Origin: an uncultured Sphingobacteriales bacterium
GTDB lineage: Bacteria > Bacteroidota > Bacteroidia > Chitinophagales > Chitinophagaceae
NCBI GenBank assembly: GCA_937991535.1
Contig: CALKHN010000041.1
Span: 1-64,000 of the forward strand
DNA length: 64,000 nucleotides
Reading direction: 5' to 3'
Each line of letters opens with the position of its first letter. The stretch's first letter is position 1. Of this stretch, positions 48,562 through 57,149 are shown one piece after another. The position numbers and the translations under genes are program-made. The notes beneath the pieces are model-generated. The model was not told where the DNA came from. It did not search any database and saw nothing but the letters and a program-made list of their open reading frames with translations.

Positions 48562-49611
48562 ATGTTCACTAAAAAAAATCTTTCCCCCCGCCAGTTGGCG
48601 GGCTTTACGGCATTTTTTATTGCGCTTCCTGTAGCTGCGGGCATATTTTTATTAAAGCCACTGTGGTGGGCGTTTATAATAGCGTTTGTTATTGTTATGG
48701 CCGGAAGTTACGCCTTGATATTATATACCCTTCAACGGTTTATTTACAGAAAAATCAAACTCATCTATAAATTCATTTATCAAACAAAAGCCAGTAAAAG
48801 AGAGGAATTTTATTATAAGAGTTTACTCCCGCAAAAAAGTATGGACGAAGTAAGTGAAGATGTTGAAAAATGGGCTGAGCAAAAGAAAAAAGAAATTGAA
48901 ATATTAAAAGCAAATGAAGCCTTTCGTAAAGAATTTCTGCAAAATCTTTCGCACGAGTTAAAAACACCCATTTTTGCCATACAGGGATATGTAGAAACTT
49001 TGTTGGCAGGAGCTGCAGAGAACACAGAAGTAAGCACAAAATTTTTAAATAGCACGTCAAAAAATGTATCCCGGCTGGTAAACCTGCTCAATGACCTGGA
49101 TGAGATCACCAGGCTGGAAAGCGGGGAACAAATACTATACAAGCAAAATTTCATTATACAGGATCTTGTTCGGGAAGTGTTTGATTCACTTTCTCTGCTG
49201 GCCACGAAAAAAGGGATAAGACTAGGACTAAAAAAGGGCTGCGAAGCTCCTATTGTTGTTTTTGCCGACAAAGAAAAAATAAGGCAGGTGCTTATTAATC
49301 TCACAGACAATGCTATAAAATATGGCAAAACCAATGGCAATGTAACCGCCAGCGCTTATATAACAGACGAAAGGCACGTGCTGGTGGAAATTAGCGATGA
49401 CGGCATTGGGATTGCTGAAGAACACATTCCACGGATATCTGAAAGGTTTTACCGCACCGATGCCGCCAGGAGCAGGAAAGAAGGAGGAAGCGGGCTGGGA
49501 CTTGCTATTTGCAAACATATCATTGAAGCGCACGGCCAAAGTATTCATATTCGCAGCAAACCAGATGTAGGCACCACCTTCGGCTTTATTTTGAATGCAA
49601 GAAAAGAGTAG
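48562..49611 (+). CDS. PhoR-like sensor histidine kinase
   Basis: A 349-residue membrane kinase. Two N-terminal helices (about 13-31 and 35-56) with almost no periplasmic loop, then a short cytoplasmic linker with coiled-coil character (EDVEKWAEQKKKEIEILKANEAFRKEF). The H-box is FLQNLSHELKTPIFAIQGY (His131), the N-box INLTDNAIKYGK, G1 EISDDGIGIAEEHIPRISERFYRTD and G2 GGSGLGLAICKHIIEAHGQ. With so little exposed outside, it probably senses through the membrane or a partner protein, as PhoR does. It pairs with the response regulator 216 bp upstream; that gap holds no gene. Confidence 0.94.
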   Translation: MFTKKNLSPRQLAGFTAFFIALPVAAGIFLLKPLWWAFIIAFVIVMAGSYALILYTLQRFIYRKIKLIYKFIYQTKASKREEFYYKSLLPQKSMDEVSEDVEKWAEQKKKEIEILKANEAFRKEFLQNLSHELKTPIFAIQGYVETLLAGAAENTEVSTKFLNSTSKNVSRLVNLLNDLDEITRLESGEQILYKQNFIIQDLVREVFDSLSLLATKKGIRLGLKKGCEAPIVVFADKEKIRQVLINLTDNAIKYGKTNGNVTASAYITDERHVLVEISDDGIGIAEEHIPRISERFYRTDAARSRKEGGSGLGLAICKHIIEAHGQSIHIRSKPDVGTTFGFILNARKE

Positions 49612-49771
49612 CACTTATAAAGTAAGTAAAAAGTCCATGTGAAACCACTTACATCACCGTAAAAATACTATCGAAAGGCTTGCCAGACGCGATTTTAAGC
49701 ACGAAAATTCTTGCAAAAATCAAAAAACATTGTAATTTAGTCCCAGTTTTCATAGGGTACGGATTAAAAAC

Positions 49772-49795
49772 GGGCCAGGGTTTCCACCCAGGCCC
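49772..49795. terminator. Terminator-like hairpin between kinase and deacetylase genes
   Basis: GGGCC-A-GGG / CCC-A-GGCCC (49772-49795, loop TTTCCA) lies between two convergent genes and is flanked by A/T-rich runs. One A-A mismatch interrupts the stem and the T-run is broken, so efficiency is uncertain. Confidence 0.55.
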
Positions 49796-49848
49796 AATTT
49801 ATTAATATGATTTTTTTCTGATTTATTTTTAAGTTGAAAACAAGGTTT

Positions 49849-50472
49849 TTATAAATTAAGTTTCTCAAATCTATATCCGTTTTCAGTAAAGTGCGTCAGT
49901 ACTTTCGGTAACGTATAGACTAAGTTTGACCACGCTTTTTCACTGTCGTGAAAAACAATAATATTTCCCGGCTCAGCAGAGCGCATTACATTTTTTAAGC
50001 AGGATTCTCCTGAAACTGCGGCATCAAAATCGCCGCTCAGTACCGACCACATTACCACTTTCATTTTAAAAGAATCCGTAAGGTATTTGAGTTGAAATTT
50101 TGATATTTTCCCATAAGGAGGCCTGAACAAAACGGAATCAATATTTTTGCTTGCTTCTGCAATGTCTTTGAAATATGCCATATCATTCACTTTCCATCCA
50201 TTTAAGTGATTGAAAGTATGATTGCCTGCACGGTGCCCCTCATTTAAAATACGGCGATAAATATCAGTGTGGTGGGTTACATTTTTGCCAACACAAAAAA
50301 ATGTAGCTTTTGCATTATATTTTTCCAACTCATTCAATACAAAAGATGTAGCCTGCGGATGCGGCCCATCATCAAAAGTGAGGTATAAAACCTTTTCATC
50401 CGCTGGCATTTCCCATATACAGGCAGGGTATAACTTTTTTATCCACCACGGTGTTTTTACAAAATAAAACAT
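49849..50472 (-). CDS. Polysaccharide deacetylase (NodB/CE4 domain)
   Basis: A 207-residue CE4 esterase that removes acetyl groups from N-acetylglucosamine polymers such as peptidoglycan or chitin-like chains. All five CE4 motifs are visible: YLTFDDGPHP (about 30-39, catalytic Asp), HRAGNHTFNH (zinc His pair, about 80-89), LFRPPYGKISKFQ, VVMWSVLSGDFDA and IIVFHDSEKAW. A short hydrophobic N-terminus (MFYFVKTPWWIKKLYPACIW) may be a membrane anchor rather than a cleaved signal. It is divergent from gltX. The natural substrate is not shown by context. Confidence 0.93.
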   Translation of the reverse strand: MFYFVKTPWWIKKLYPACIWEMPADEKVLYLTFDDGPHPQATSFVLNELEKYNAKATFFCVGKNVTHHTDIYRRILNEGHRAGNHTFNHLNGWKVNDMAYFKDIAEASKNIDSVLFRPPYGKISKFQLKYLTDSFKMKVVMWSVLSGDFDAAVSGESCLKNVMRSAEPGNIIVFHDSEKAWSNLVYTLPKVLTHFTENGYRFEKLNL

Positions 50473-50540
50473 GCGCTTATTTTTTTACAAGGTAATGGTA
50501 TTCCTGCAAGATTGATTTATCCACCTTACTTTTGCGATCT

Positions 50541-52070
50541 ATGCACACAACAAAAAAAGTACGCGTTAGGTTTGCGCCCAGCCCTACCGGCGGACTGCAT
50601 CTTGGCGGCGTAAGGACTGTTTTATATAACTACCTGTTTGCAAAGCAGCACCAGGGAGATTTTATTCTTCGCATTGAAGATACCGACCAAAGCCGCTATG
50701 TGCCGGGAGCTGAGGAATATATATTCAGTTGCCTGAAATGGACGGGACTTGAACCGGATGAAAGCCCCATCCATGGGGGTGCATACGGGCCCTACCGCCA
50801 AAGTGAAAGAAAGGCCTTGTACAGGCAGTACGCCGATCAACTGGTGAAAAACGGATATGCATACTACGCATTTGATTCTCCCGGGGAACTGGAAAAAATG
50901 CGGGAGGATTTTAAAACTGAGCAAAATCCTGCTCCTCAATATGATCATACAGTACGATCCCAAATGCGCAACTCCCTGACTTTAGCTGAAAGCGAAGTAA
51001 AAAAATTATTAGATGAAAATACCAGGCATGTAATACGCATCAAAATGCCGGAAAATGAAACGGTAAGTTTTACCGACATGATCCGTGGCGAAGTAAGCTT
51101 TAACACTTCGGTTGTTGATGATAAGGTATTGCTGAAAGCCGATGGCATGCCAACGTATCACCTGGCAGTGGTGGTGGATGATCATTTAATGGAGATCAGT
51201 CATGCCTTTCGCGGAGAGGAGTGGTTGCCCAGCGCTCCTGTACATATTTTGCTATGGAAATATTTATTTGGGCTGGATGCCATGCCACAGTGGGCACACC
51301 TGCCGCTGATACTGGGGCCAAACGGGAAGCTCAGCAAAAGAGATGGCGCTAAATATGGCTTCCCGGTTTTTGCCATGAGCTGGACCGACGCCAAAACCAA
51401 TGAGCTTACAGAAGGGTTTAAAGAAAAAGGATTTTTGCCGGAAGCCTTCATCAACCTGCTGGCTGTATTGGGATGGAATGACGGCACGGAGCAGGAAATC
51501 TTTTCTAAAGCAGAATTGATTGAAAAGTTTTCTATAGAAAGAGTACACAGCGGCGGCGCCAGATTCGATTACGAAAAAGCGAAATGGTTCAACCATGAAT
51601 GGATAAAGAGGTTAGAGGTTGCAGGTCTCAGGGAGCAGGTTAAGCAGGTTTTTAGCGATAAAGGAATTCATATAACCGATGAACAGCTTCTGGATAAAGT
51701 GATAGCGCTAGTGAAAGAACGCTGTCATTTGCTTACTGATTTTGCACAGCAGGGTGCTTTCTTTTTTAAAGCCCCCGAACAATATGACATGAACGCTGTT
51801 AAACCCAAATGGAATGAAGCGAAACAGGTGTTCTTTGCTGAACTGATCCGCAATTTTGAATTGAGCAATAACTGGATTGCACATGATTTAGAAACCGGTT
51901 TTAAAGAGATGGCAGCAGCGCACCGGATCAAACCAGGCGAACTACTGTTGCCATTCCGCATAATGCTGGTGGGCGGCAAATTTGGCCCGCATGTGTTTGA
52001 CATTGCGGAACTACTGGGTAAGGAAGAAACGGTTGCAAGGATAAAACATTTGCTGGCATTGCTGCAGTAA
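50541..52070 (+). CDS. gltX: Glutamyl-tRNA synthetase
   Basis: Charges tRNA-Glu in the cytosol. It has 509 residues from the ATG at 50541 (MHTTKKVRVRFAPSPTG; the frame reaches a TTG three codons earlier). Class I signatures: the HIGH-like PSPTGGLHLGGVRT at about 13-26 and the KMSKS-like GKLSKRDGAKYGFP near 255. Also present are DTDQSRYVPGAEEYI, YHLAVVVDDHLMEISHAFRGEEWLPS and the anticodon-binding helical domain to the end (KPGELLLPFRIMLVGG). TACTTTTG at 50527-50534, a -7-type box, precedes the start by 6 bp, so the leader would be very short or an upstream promoter is used. Confidence 0.97.
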   Translation: MHTTKKVRVRFAPSPTGGLHLGGVRTVLYNYLFAKQHQGDFILRIEDTDQSRYVPGAEEYIFSCLKWTGLEPDESPIHGGAYGPYRQSERKALYRQYADQLVKNGYAYYAFDSPGELEKMREDFKTEQNPAPQYDHTVRSQMRNSLTLAESEVKKLLDENTRHVIRIKMPENETVSFTDMIRGEVSFNTSVVDDKVLLKADGMPTYHLAVVVDDHLMEISHAFRGEEWLPSAPVHILLWKYLFGLDAMPQWAHLPLILGPNGKLSKRDGAKYGFPVFAMSWTDAKTNELTEGFKEKGFLPEAFINLLAVLGWNDGTEQEIFSKAELIEKFSIERVHSGGARFDYEKAKWFNHEWIKRLEVAGLREQVKQVFSDKGIHITDEQLLDKVIALVKERCHLLTDFAQQGAFFFKAPEQYDMNAVKPKWNEAKQVFFAELIRNFELSNNWIAHDLETGFKEMAAAHRIKPGELLLPFRIMLVGGKFGPHVFDIAELLGKEETVARIKHLLALLQ

Positions 52071-52135
52071 AAGCATACAGGCTTTTTCGTGGGACTCAGT
52101 GGCTTGGGGCATAAAAATGCTGAAAGTCTCCGATG

Positions 52136-52353
52136 TCATTTATGTACCCAGGCATAGTGAATGCTGTTTATTTTTTTCTTATTTTCCTTATCCGTCACCT
52201 TACTGAAATCAGCCTCATTGGTGATGTCATTCCATTCTTCTTCAACTCTCTCCTGAACAATTTCATATAAGCCAGTTTCAACTCTGTTTCATCCATATAG
52301 CGAAGCTTATCTACAATCAATGCAAAAACAGATGGCGGCTGTTTCGTTTCCAT
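52136..52353 (-). pseudogene. Frameshifted small protein gene (about 72 residues)
   Basis: On the minus strand the reading starts at ATG 52353 (METKQPPSVFALIVDKLRYMDETEL KLAYMK) and loses frame near 52269-52275. A continuation in the next frame (VQERVEEEWNDITNEADFSK, VTDKENKKKINSIHYAWVHK) runs to a TGA at 52136-52138. Adding back one A in a run of three joins the two as a single 72-residue acidic helical protein. It looks like a small regulator or antitoxin-type protein, but I do not recognise it. It could also be a sequencing error in a homopolymer. Confidence 0.5.
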
Positions 52354-52924
52354 ACACGGCATTTATATGTAATGTACTAATTATTTACAGGTTTTGATGC
52401 CGGGAGTAAAGTGGGGCATATTTCAATTTTTCGAAGGCGGGGTAATCCTGGGCAGATGCCTCCTTCGTTGGCATGACAGACGACAGGGATATGTTCTGCA
52501 GTAGGGCAATTGTTCAGCATTTGTACTATTGTTCAACATATATTCTCCAGCTTGTCATTCCGACGCAGGAGGAATCTACCATAGCAGTAGTACATCAACC
52601 GCGAAAACTTGAAATACGTCCGGAAAGCGGCTGACATTGGTTTTAGAAGTGATCATCTCAAATGTTCACCCCGGCATCCATTTTAAAGTGGTCGAATTTG
52701 ACCACTTTAAAATGGAACTGTTCGAATCTTCCTATTAAATTAAAATTTAACATCATATTTTTTTATCTTTAAGACTTACTGAGCACAATAAGCTATTAAA
52801 AACAGGAATCAAAACAAACAGGATTATTCAACTGGCTGGGCTCACAATAATTATAGCTGCTCTTATATATATATTGCAATCAAAGCATAAAAACTCATTC
52901 ACTGTATAACGTATCAATGACTCC
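52354..52924. other. Gene-free region with a strong hairpin
   Basis: About 570 bases without a credible coding frame. A short membrane-peptide-like frame near 52780-52908 has no start codon. The region holds the perfect hairpin listed at 52677-52716 and an AT-rich stretch (52736-52920) that probably carries the promoter of the next gene. Confidence 0.5.
52677..52716. repeat. Perfect 17-bp inverted repeat
   Basis: TCCATTTTAAAGTGGTC (52677-52693), loop GAATTT, and its exact complement GACCACTTTAAAATGGA (52700-52716). There is no following T-run, so it is not a standard terminator. It could be a dispersed palindromic element, a protein-binding site or the trace of a mobile-element end; no transposase is nearby. 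Confidence 0.8.
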
Positions 52925-54031
52925 ATGCCCACCCCCTACCAAATCACCCACGCCATTGCCGCTATTGAAAACCCGTATCCGCCGGATGACTTCATAAAAA
53001 CCTACAAAGATTTTTTGCGGGTGCGGGATGTGTTGACCTATTACCAGTACAACCCCAAAGTGCTCGCGTCGCTGGCGGATATGCTGGATAGCCTGTGGTA
53101 CAGCAAAGAAAGGATCAGCAGGATATCGCTGCTTACCAGCATCAAACAATATGGCGTAAGGGTGAAGGCGGTGAGGGAATACTATGGCAGGACGAAAGGT
53201 TTGCTGCATCCGTTTCCTGTCGAAACGAACCGGAAAATATGCCGGGCGTTTCAACGCTGTTTTGATAGCGAATTACCCATCAGCCGTAAACAGGCAGAAA
53301 ACATTAAAGTGCTCTGCAACAGCCTGCTCATCGGGGCGCCTCTTGGCGCTGAGGAAGAACAGTGGCTATGCAGCAATGCAGACGAATCGCCCATGATCCT
53401 GAACAGACTACTCCGCTACCCCGTGGCTTCCCCGGTTATCAGCGCATGGGCTGGCTTACAGTACTATAGCCACCGCTACAGCGAACGCCGAACGGAGATG
53501 GTGGGATGGATGCTGGATGAAAACCCGGATTTTGAAATAGATGAACAAACCCTGATCGCCGACTTTGAATACCTCAACAGAAAAGACAAAGCGGCCGTCC
53601 GCCAGTTTGATGAAGAGTGGGAGGCAAAAGAAATTATGGATAATGAACTGGGACCATTACTCCTGGATCCAAATAAAAGGTCACCCGATCTTTTTGGCTT
53701 TGGCAGCCCGCCCCCAAGTTACTATTCCGATGAACCCAAACTGGAGCTAAGTAAACGCCCTTACCGGATCCCCACACTCAGCACAGATTATTCAAAATAC
53801 AAAACCAGCCTGCCGGATTTCAATAAACTTACAACCGAATTTTACAGGGATTTGCTGCTCCTGCAAAATAAAACCATGCTCTGGGCAATTACCTATTCCA
53901 GGCTGCCTTTGCCTGTAAAGGAAGAACTGCTGATAAAAAATTATGAAGAGTCGTCTGCCAACAGCTTTTTCACTATCTGCAAGCGGCTGAAGTCGGTTAA
54001 CCTGCTGCAATGGCTGAAAGAGCAGGGTTGA
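52925..54031 (+). CDS. Hypothetical 368-residue cytoplasmic protein
   Basis: I do not recognise this protein. It begins MPTPYQITHAIAAIENPY, lacks a signal peptide or membrane helix and is mostly helical. An N-terminal helical part (1-200) contains FLRVRDVLTYYQYNPKVL and YYGRTKGLLHPFPVET. A middle acidic stretch (IDEQTLIADFEYLNRKDKAAVRQFDEEWEAKEIMDNE) leads into a proline-rich segment (PDLFGFGSPPPSYYSDEP), and a helical C-terminus ends LLQWLKEQG. Codon use appears richer in G and C than its neighbours, and it stands alone between a decayed small gene and a hairpin-rich gap, which suggests acquired DNA. It could be an orphan or one part of a split system; I assign no function. Confidence 0.75.
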   Translation: MPTPYQITHAIAAIENPYPPDDFIKTYKDFLRVRDVLTYYQYNPKVLASLADMLDSLWYSKERISRISLLTSIKQYGVRVKAVREYYGRTKGLLHPFPVETNRKICRAFQRCFDSELPISRKQAENIKVLCNSLLIGAPLGAEEEQWLCSNADESPMILNRLLRYPVASPVISAWAGLQYYSHRYSERRTEMVGWMLDENPDFEIDEQTLIADFEYLNRKDKAAVRQFDEEWEAKEIMDNELGPLLLDPNKRSPDLFGFGSPPPSYYSDEPKLELSKRPYRIPTLSTDYSKYKTSLPDFNKLTTEFYRDLLLLQNKTMLWAITYSRLPLPVKEELLIKNYEESSANSFFTICKRLKSVNLLQWLKEQG

Positions 54032-54224
54032 ATGCTGGAGGTGTTTCGCGAAACAGAAACCACGGCTCAGGGAGAACTATATTGTTCCGGCAATTTATAA
54101 TTACGTTTCGGGTAATGTTTTAAAATCGCAGTTTAGGGATTTGAATACGTCCTGATTCGAGAAAAAATGCATCAGGTGTTCTATTGCTGAGTTCACAGTA
54201 ACATCAAAGCCTAATCAGGGCATT

Positions 54225-54261
54225 CCCGAAATCGGCCGCAATCGATTTCGGGCGGCTTTTT
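54225..54261 (+). terminator. Terminator-like hairpin downstream of the 368-residue ORF
   Basis: CCCGAAATCG (54225-54234) / CGATTTCGGG (54243-54252), a 10-bp stem. An alternative GCCGC / GCGGC stem ends directly at TTTTT (54257-54261), giving a standard rho-independent form on the plus strand, about 200 bp after the preceding stop. Confidence 0.6.
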
Positions 54262-54263
54262 GT

Positions 54264-54289
54264 GTTACTTTTTTCCGCAAAAAAGTAAC
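54264..54289. repeat. 11-bp perfect inverted repeat
   Basis: GTTACTTTTTT - CCGC - AAAAAAGTAAC, placed 2 bases after the preceding terminator. The pairing of two hairpins in tandem resembles small intergenic palindromic units; no function can be assigned. Confidence 0.65.
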
Positions 54290-54596
54290 AAAAGAAAAGC
54301 CAGGGACTTGTAATTGAGAGAAACCCGGGTTCATACGGTAACAAACTTTGCCATCTCCTGACTCAATACCCCATCCCAAACGCCCACAACGGCAATTTGC
54401 TTGCAGGATAATCCAGGTCTGCTATAAACGAAATATATCTTGCACTTTCGAAAGCGCATTTGATAAATAATTTTGCGCATTGTATTATGCAATACTTATT
54501 AATTCGCCGGGGCCCCGCTCTTCATACAGTTGCCTGCTGTAATTGACCCCTTCGGGAAGAAACCTTTATGTCTCCGCGTTTTCGAAGGCTCAAACC

Positions 54597-55340
54597 CTAT
54601 AATTTTTCCACTACATGTTCCGGGAGAATATATCCCTCGTCCAGTTCTATGATCTGCAGGTTCCTGAATTCTATCCGGGCGCCTTCTGCTTCGAGGCACA
54701 AATAGCCCTTGCGCTGCGAAGACTGCCGGATGCCATTTACATATTTTCCGTTAACAGACAATTTAATCGTTCCATCTACACAAACAACGGTATAGGTATT
54801 CCATTCACCAACGCCCAGACACCTGTTCTCTATTGATTTGCTTCTTTCTCCACGCGGATTATCAGGAATGGTTTTGGTTTTGCCCGCCCCAAAAAGCTCG
54901 CCATGCACATAGGCGATGGGGGGTGTTTCTCCGTTGCGTTTGTTCTGGTTCACCCAGTCTAATTCCAGCATCTGCACTTCCACACCACTGGGCAGCCGGT
55001 TATGGTCTTCCGGCCGCGCATCACACCAAACAAAAATACCCGAGTTACCGCCTTTTTCCATATGCCGCCATTCCACCTGCATTATAAAATTCTGGTACAT
55101 TTTTTCCGACCGTACAACACCTATCGGCCAACCTTTGCCCACGAGGGTATCTCCTTTTTTATACCAGGTGGTATCCGTAGTATTTACATCTACCCAGCGC
55201 AAAGGCTCCCTGGTTGTATCACCGGTGATCAGTTTGCCAAAGTTTTTTCTTTCGCCGAACTCAAAAAGTATTTTTTGACTGAACACGGGAAGGCACAACG
55301 CAAGATTCAAAACGATAAGGACAGATTTCAATGATTTCAT
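54597..55340 (-). CDS. DUF1080 (3-keto-disaccharide hydrolase-like) secreted protein
   Basis: A 247-residue exported protein (signal peptide ending LPVFSQ, about 22) with one DUF1080 domain, a concanavalin-like jelly roll. It shows [49 protein letters not shown] (the family core near 85-110), [39 protein letters not shown] and [13 protein letters not shown]. Some members cleave 3-keto-glycosides and others only bind sugars. It stands alone here, with no sugar 3-dehydrogenase adjacent, so either role is possible. Confidence 0.9.
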   Translation of the reverse strand: MKSLKSVLIVLNLALCLPVFSQKILFEFGERKNFGKLITGDTTREPLRWVDVNTTDTTWYKKGDTLVGKGWPIGVVRSEKMYQNFIMQVEWRHMEKGGNSGIFVWCDARPEDHNRLPSGVEVQMLELDWVNQNKRNGETPPIAYVHGELFGAGKTKTIPDNPRGERSKSIENRCLGVGEWNTYTVVCVDGTIKLSVNGKYVNGIRQSSQRKGYLCLEAEGARIEFRNLQIIELDEGYILPEHVVEKL

Positions 55341-55524
55341 GTTATTGCTTTAAGAATACAGAAGTACAATATACTAAACAAACAATAACTACATGCGGCA
55401 TCCGTTTACAGGGATTAATGCCAATCACCTGATAACAATCAACTCATCTGCTCACACAAATTAGCGGTGGCAAGCGGGTATTTCGTATCTTCAAAATCAC
55501 ATTTGTCAATTAAACTACATATTC

Positions 55525-56352
55525 ATGAAAAAGATCATTGCCCCGGTAGATTTTTCCGAACCCGCTGTAAATGCTGCAAAATATGCTGTTCAGTTGGCGT
55601 CAGACCTGCCGGACAGCACCGTTATATTGTATTATGTGTATGAAACGATCGTCGCCGGCTCCGACGGCACGCCCCTGATGATTGACCCCGATGCACGGAG
55701 AAATGTGGCGATGGCGGCATTAAATAACGTCAGGAATACGCTCAAAAATATTTCAGAAGTGCCCATTGATGTGGTAGCGGAAGAAGGCCGCCTGGCGCCC
55801 AGTCTCGAAAAATATGTAAAACAGCAGGGAGCAGACCTTATTGTAATGGGTATTACCGGCAGCAGCAGGATTGAACAGTTAATTATCGGCAGCAATACAC
55901 TGAACGTGATCAGTAAAGATATTTGCCCGGTTTTTATTATACCTGGCAACGCCTCCTATAAAAAAATTGACAGGGCTATTTTTACCTCCGATCTCAAAAA
56001 TGTGGAATCAACCACTCCGCTGCGACCCCTAAAGAAAGCTCTGGATATGCTTCAGCCGGAACTGTATGTGGTGCATATAACTACAACCCGTTCGGCAGTA
56101 CCTGAAGCGGATCTGGAAGAAAAAAGAAAACTGGAGCCATTGCTGAAAGATTATAACCCGCATTTCTTTTTTGTACTGGAAGAAGATTTTACAGCCGCAG
56201 TAGATAAATTCGCTGAAGAGTATCGTGCAGATATTATCATTACCGTTCCGCGTAAACACAGCTTCCTGGCGAGCCTGTTCAAAAGCAGCAATACGAAAAA
56301 ACTTGCTTACCGCAGCAGCTTACCTATACTGGCTTTGCATTCGTGGGAATAA
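55525..56352 (+). CDS. Universal stress protein, tandem UspA domains
   Basis: A 275-residue cytosolic protein made of two UspA folds (about 1-143 and 150-275). The first has the start KKIIAPVDFSEPAVNAAKYAVQLA and the ATP-binding pattern G-2x-G-9x-GS in MGITGSSRIEQLIIGSNTL (about 112-130). The second is degenerate and lacks that glycine motif but keeps the final SSLPILALHSWE. Tandem Usp proteins with one active domain are usual in Bacteroidota. It is followed after 20 bp by an enoyl-CoA hydratase gene and may be co-transcribed. Confidence 0.93.
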   Translation: MKKIIAPVDFSEPAVNAAKYAVQLASDLPDSTVILYYVYETIVAGSDGTPLMIDPDARRNVAMAALNNVRNTLKNISEVPIDVVAEEGRLAPSLEKYVKQQGADLIVMGITGSSRIEQLIIGSNTLNVISKDICPVFIIPGNASYKKIDRAIFTSDLKNVESTTPLRPLKKALDMLQPELYVVHITTTRSAVPEADLEEKRKLEPLLKDYNPHFFFVLEEDFTAAVDKFAEEYRADIIITVPRKHSFLASLFKSSNTKKLAYRSSLPILALHSWE

Positions 56353-56372
56353 AATCGCTTAAATGAATTTTT

Positions 56373-57149
56373 ATGGAATCCTTGTTCTTATCTTTTCACA
56401 ACCATACGCTGATCATCACAATCAACCGTCCGGATAAGCTGAATGCACTTAACAGAACCGTAATAGAAGAACTGAGCCTGGTTATTGATGATGTGTACAA
56501 TAATGCCGATATAAAATCAGCGGTTATAACCGGCAGTGGAAATAAAGCCTTTGTTGCAGGAGCCGATATTAGTGAATTTGCCGCGCTTGATGCCAAAGGC
56601 GGAAAAGCAATGGCAGAAAAAGGTCAAATGCAGGTATTTAATAAAATTGAACAATGTTCCAAACCGGTTATAGCTGCAGTAAACGGGTTTGCTTTAGGCG
56701 GCGGATGCGAGCTGGCAATGGCCTGTCATTTCCGTATTGCCAGCGACAATGCCAAATTCGGACAGCCGGAAGTGAATCTTGGTTTAATACCGGGATATGG
56801 GGGTACGCAACGATTAACGCAACTGATCGGCAAAGGACGCGCAATGGAATTGCTGATGACCGGTACTACGATTGACGCCCCCGCCGCCCTGCAATATGGA
56901 TTGGTGAATTACGTGGTGCCCCGGGAAGAACTCATGGATAAAACCTTATCCGTTGCCGGGCTTATCAATACGAAAGCACCATTGGCAATAGCAGGATGCA
57001 TAAAGGCAGCCAACACCGTTTTTGATAAAAACAAAAACGGCTACGAAACGGAAATAAATATTTTCGGGGAGCTTTTTGATACGGCCGACGCAAAAGAAGG
57101 CGCTGCCGCTTTTCTTGAAAAAAGACAGCCGGTATTTAAGGGACTTTAA
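56373..57149 (+). CDS. Enoyl-CoA hydratase / crotonase family
   Basis: Hydrates trans-2-enoyl-CoA in fatty-acid or related acyl-CoA catabolism. The 258 residues match the standard hydratase. Both oxyanion-hole regions (NKAFVAGADISEFAAL, FALGGGCELAMACHFRIAS) and both catalytic glutamates (CELA, about 113, and FGQPEVNLGLIPGYGGTQRL, about 133) are present, so true hydratase activity is likely. It probably shares a transcript with the UspA gene. Its last 14 bases overlap the end of the convergent oxidoreductase gene. It may work with the acyl-CoA dehydrogenase at 7.5-9.3 kb. Confidence 0.93.
   Translation: MESLFLSFHNHTLIITINRPDKLNALNRTVIEELSLVIDDVYNNADIKSAVITGSGNKAFVAGADISEFAALDAKGGKAMAEKGQMQVFNKIEQCSKPVIAAVNGFALGGGCELAMACHFRIASDNAKFGQPEVNLGLIPGYGGTQRLTQLIGKGRAMELLMTGTTIDAPAALQYGLVNYVVPREELMDKTLSVAGLINTKAPLAIAGCIKAANTVFDKNKNGYETEINIFGELFDTADAKEGAAAFLEKRQPVFKGL

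Larger units (their letters stand above)
54032..54596. other. Gene-free region with terminator-like and palindromic hairpins
   Basis: About 565 bases with no convincing gene. Short frames exist, such as one ending QFRDLNTS at about 54160, but none has a start and a recognisable family. It contains the two hairpins listed at 54225-54289. The remainder, up to the DUF1080 stop, shows nothing further. Confidence 0.5.

Noticed and set aside
48813..49340. 175-codon minus-strand frame inside the histidine kinase
   Set aside because: Serine- and phenylalanine-rich antisense translation of kinase sequence, typical of a mirror frame.
52780..52908. Short membrane-peptide frame (RIIQLAGLTIIIAALIYIL)
   Set aside because: No start codon and a stop shortly upstream; too short to support as a gene, though it could be a remnant.
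54040..54160. Possible gene tail ending QFRDLNTS
   Set aside because: It overlaps the end of the 368-residue gene in another frame, has no start codon and matches no family I know.
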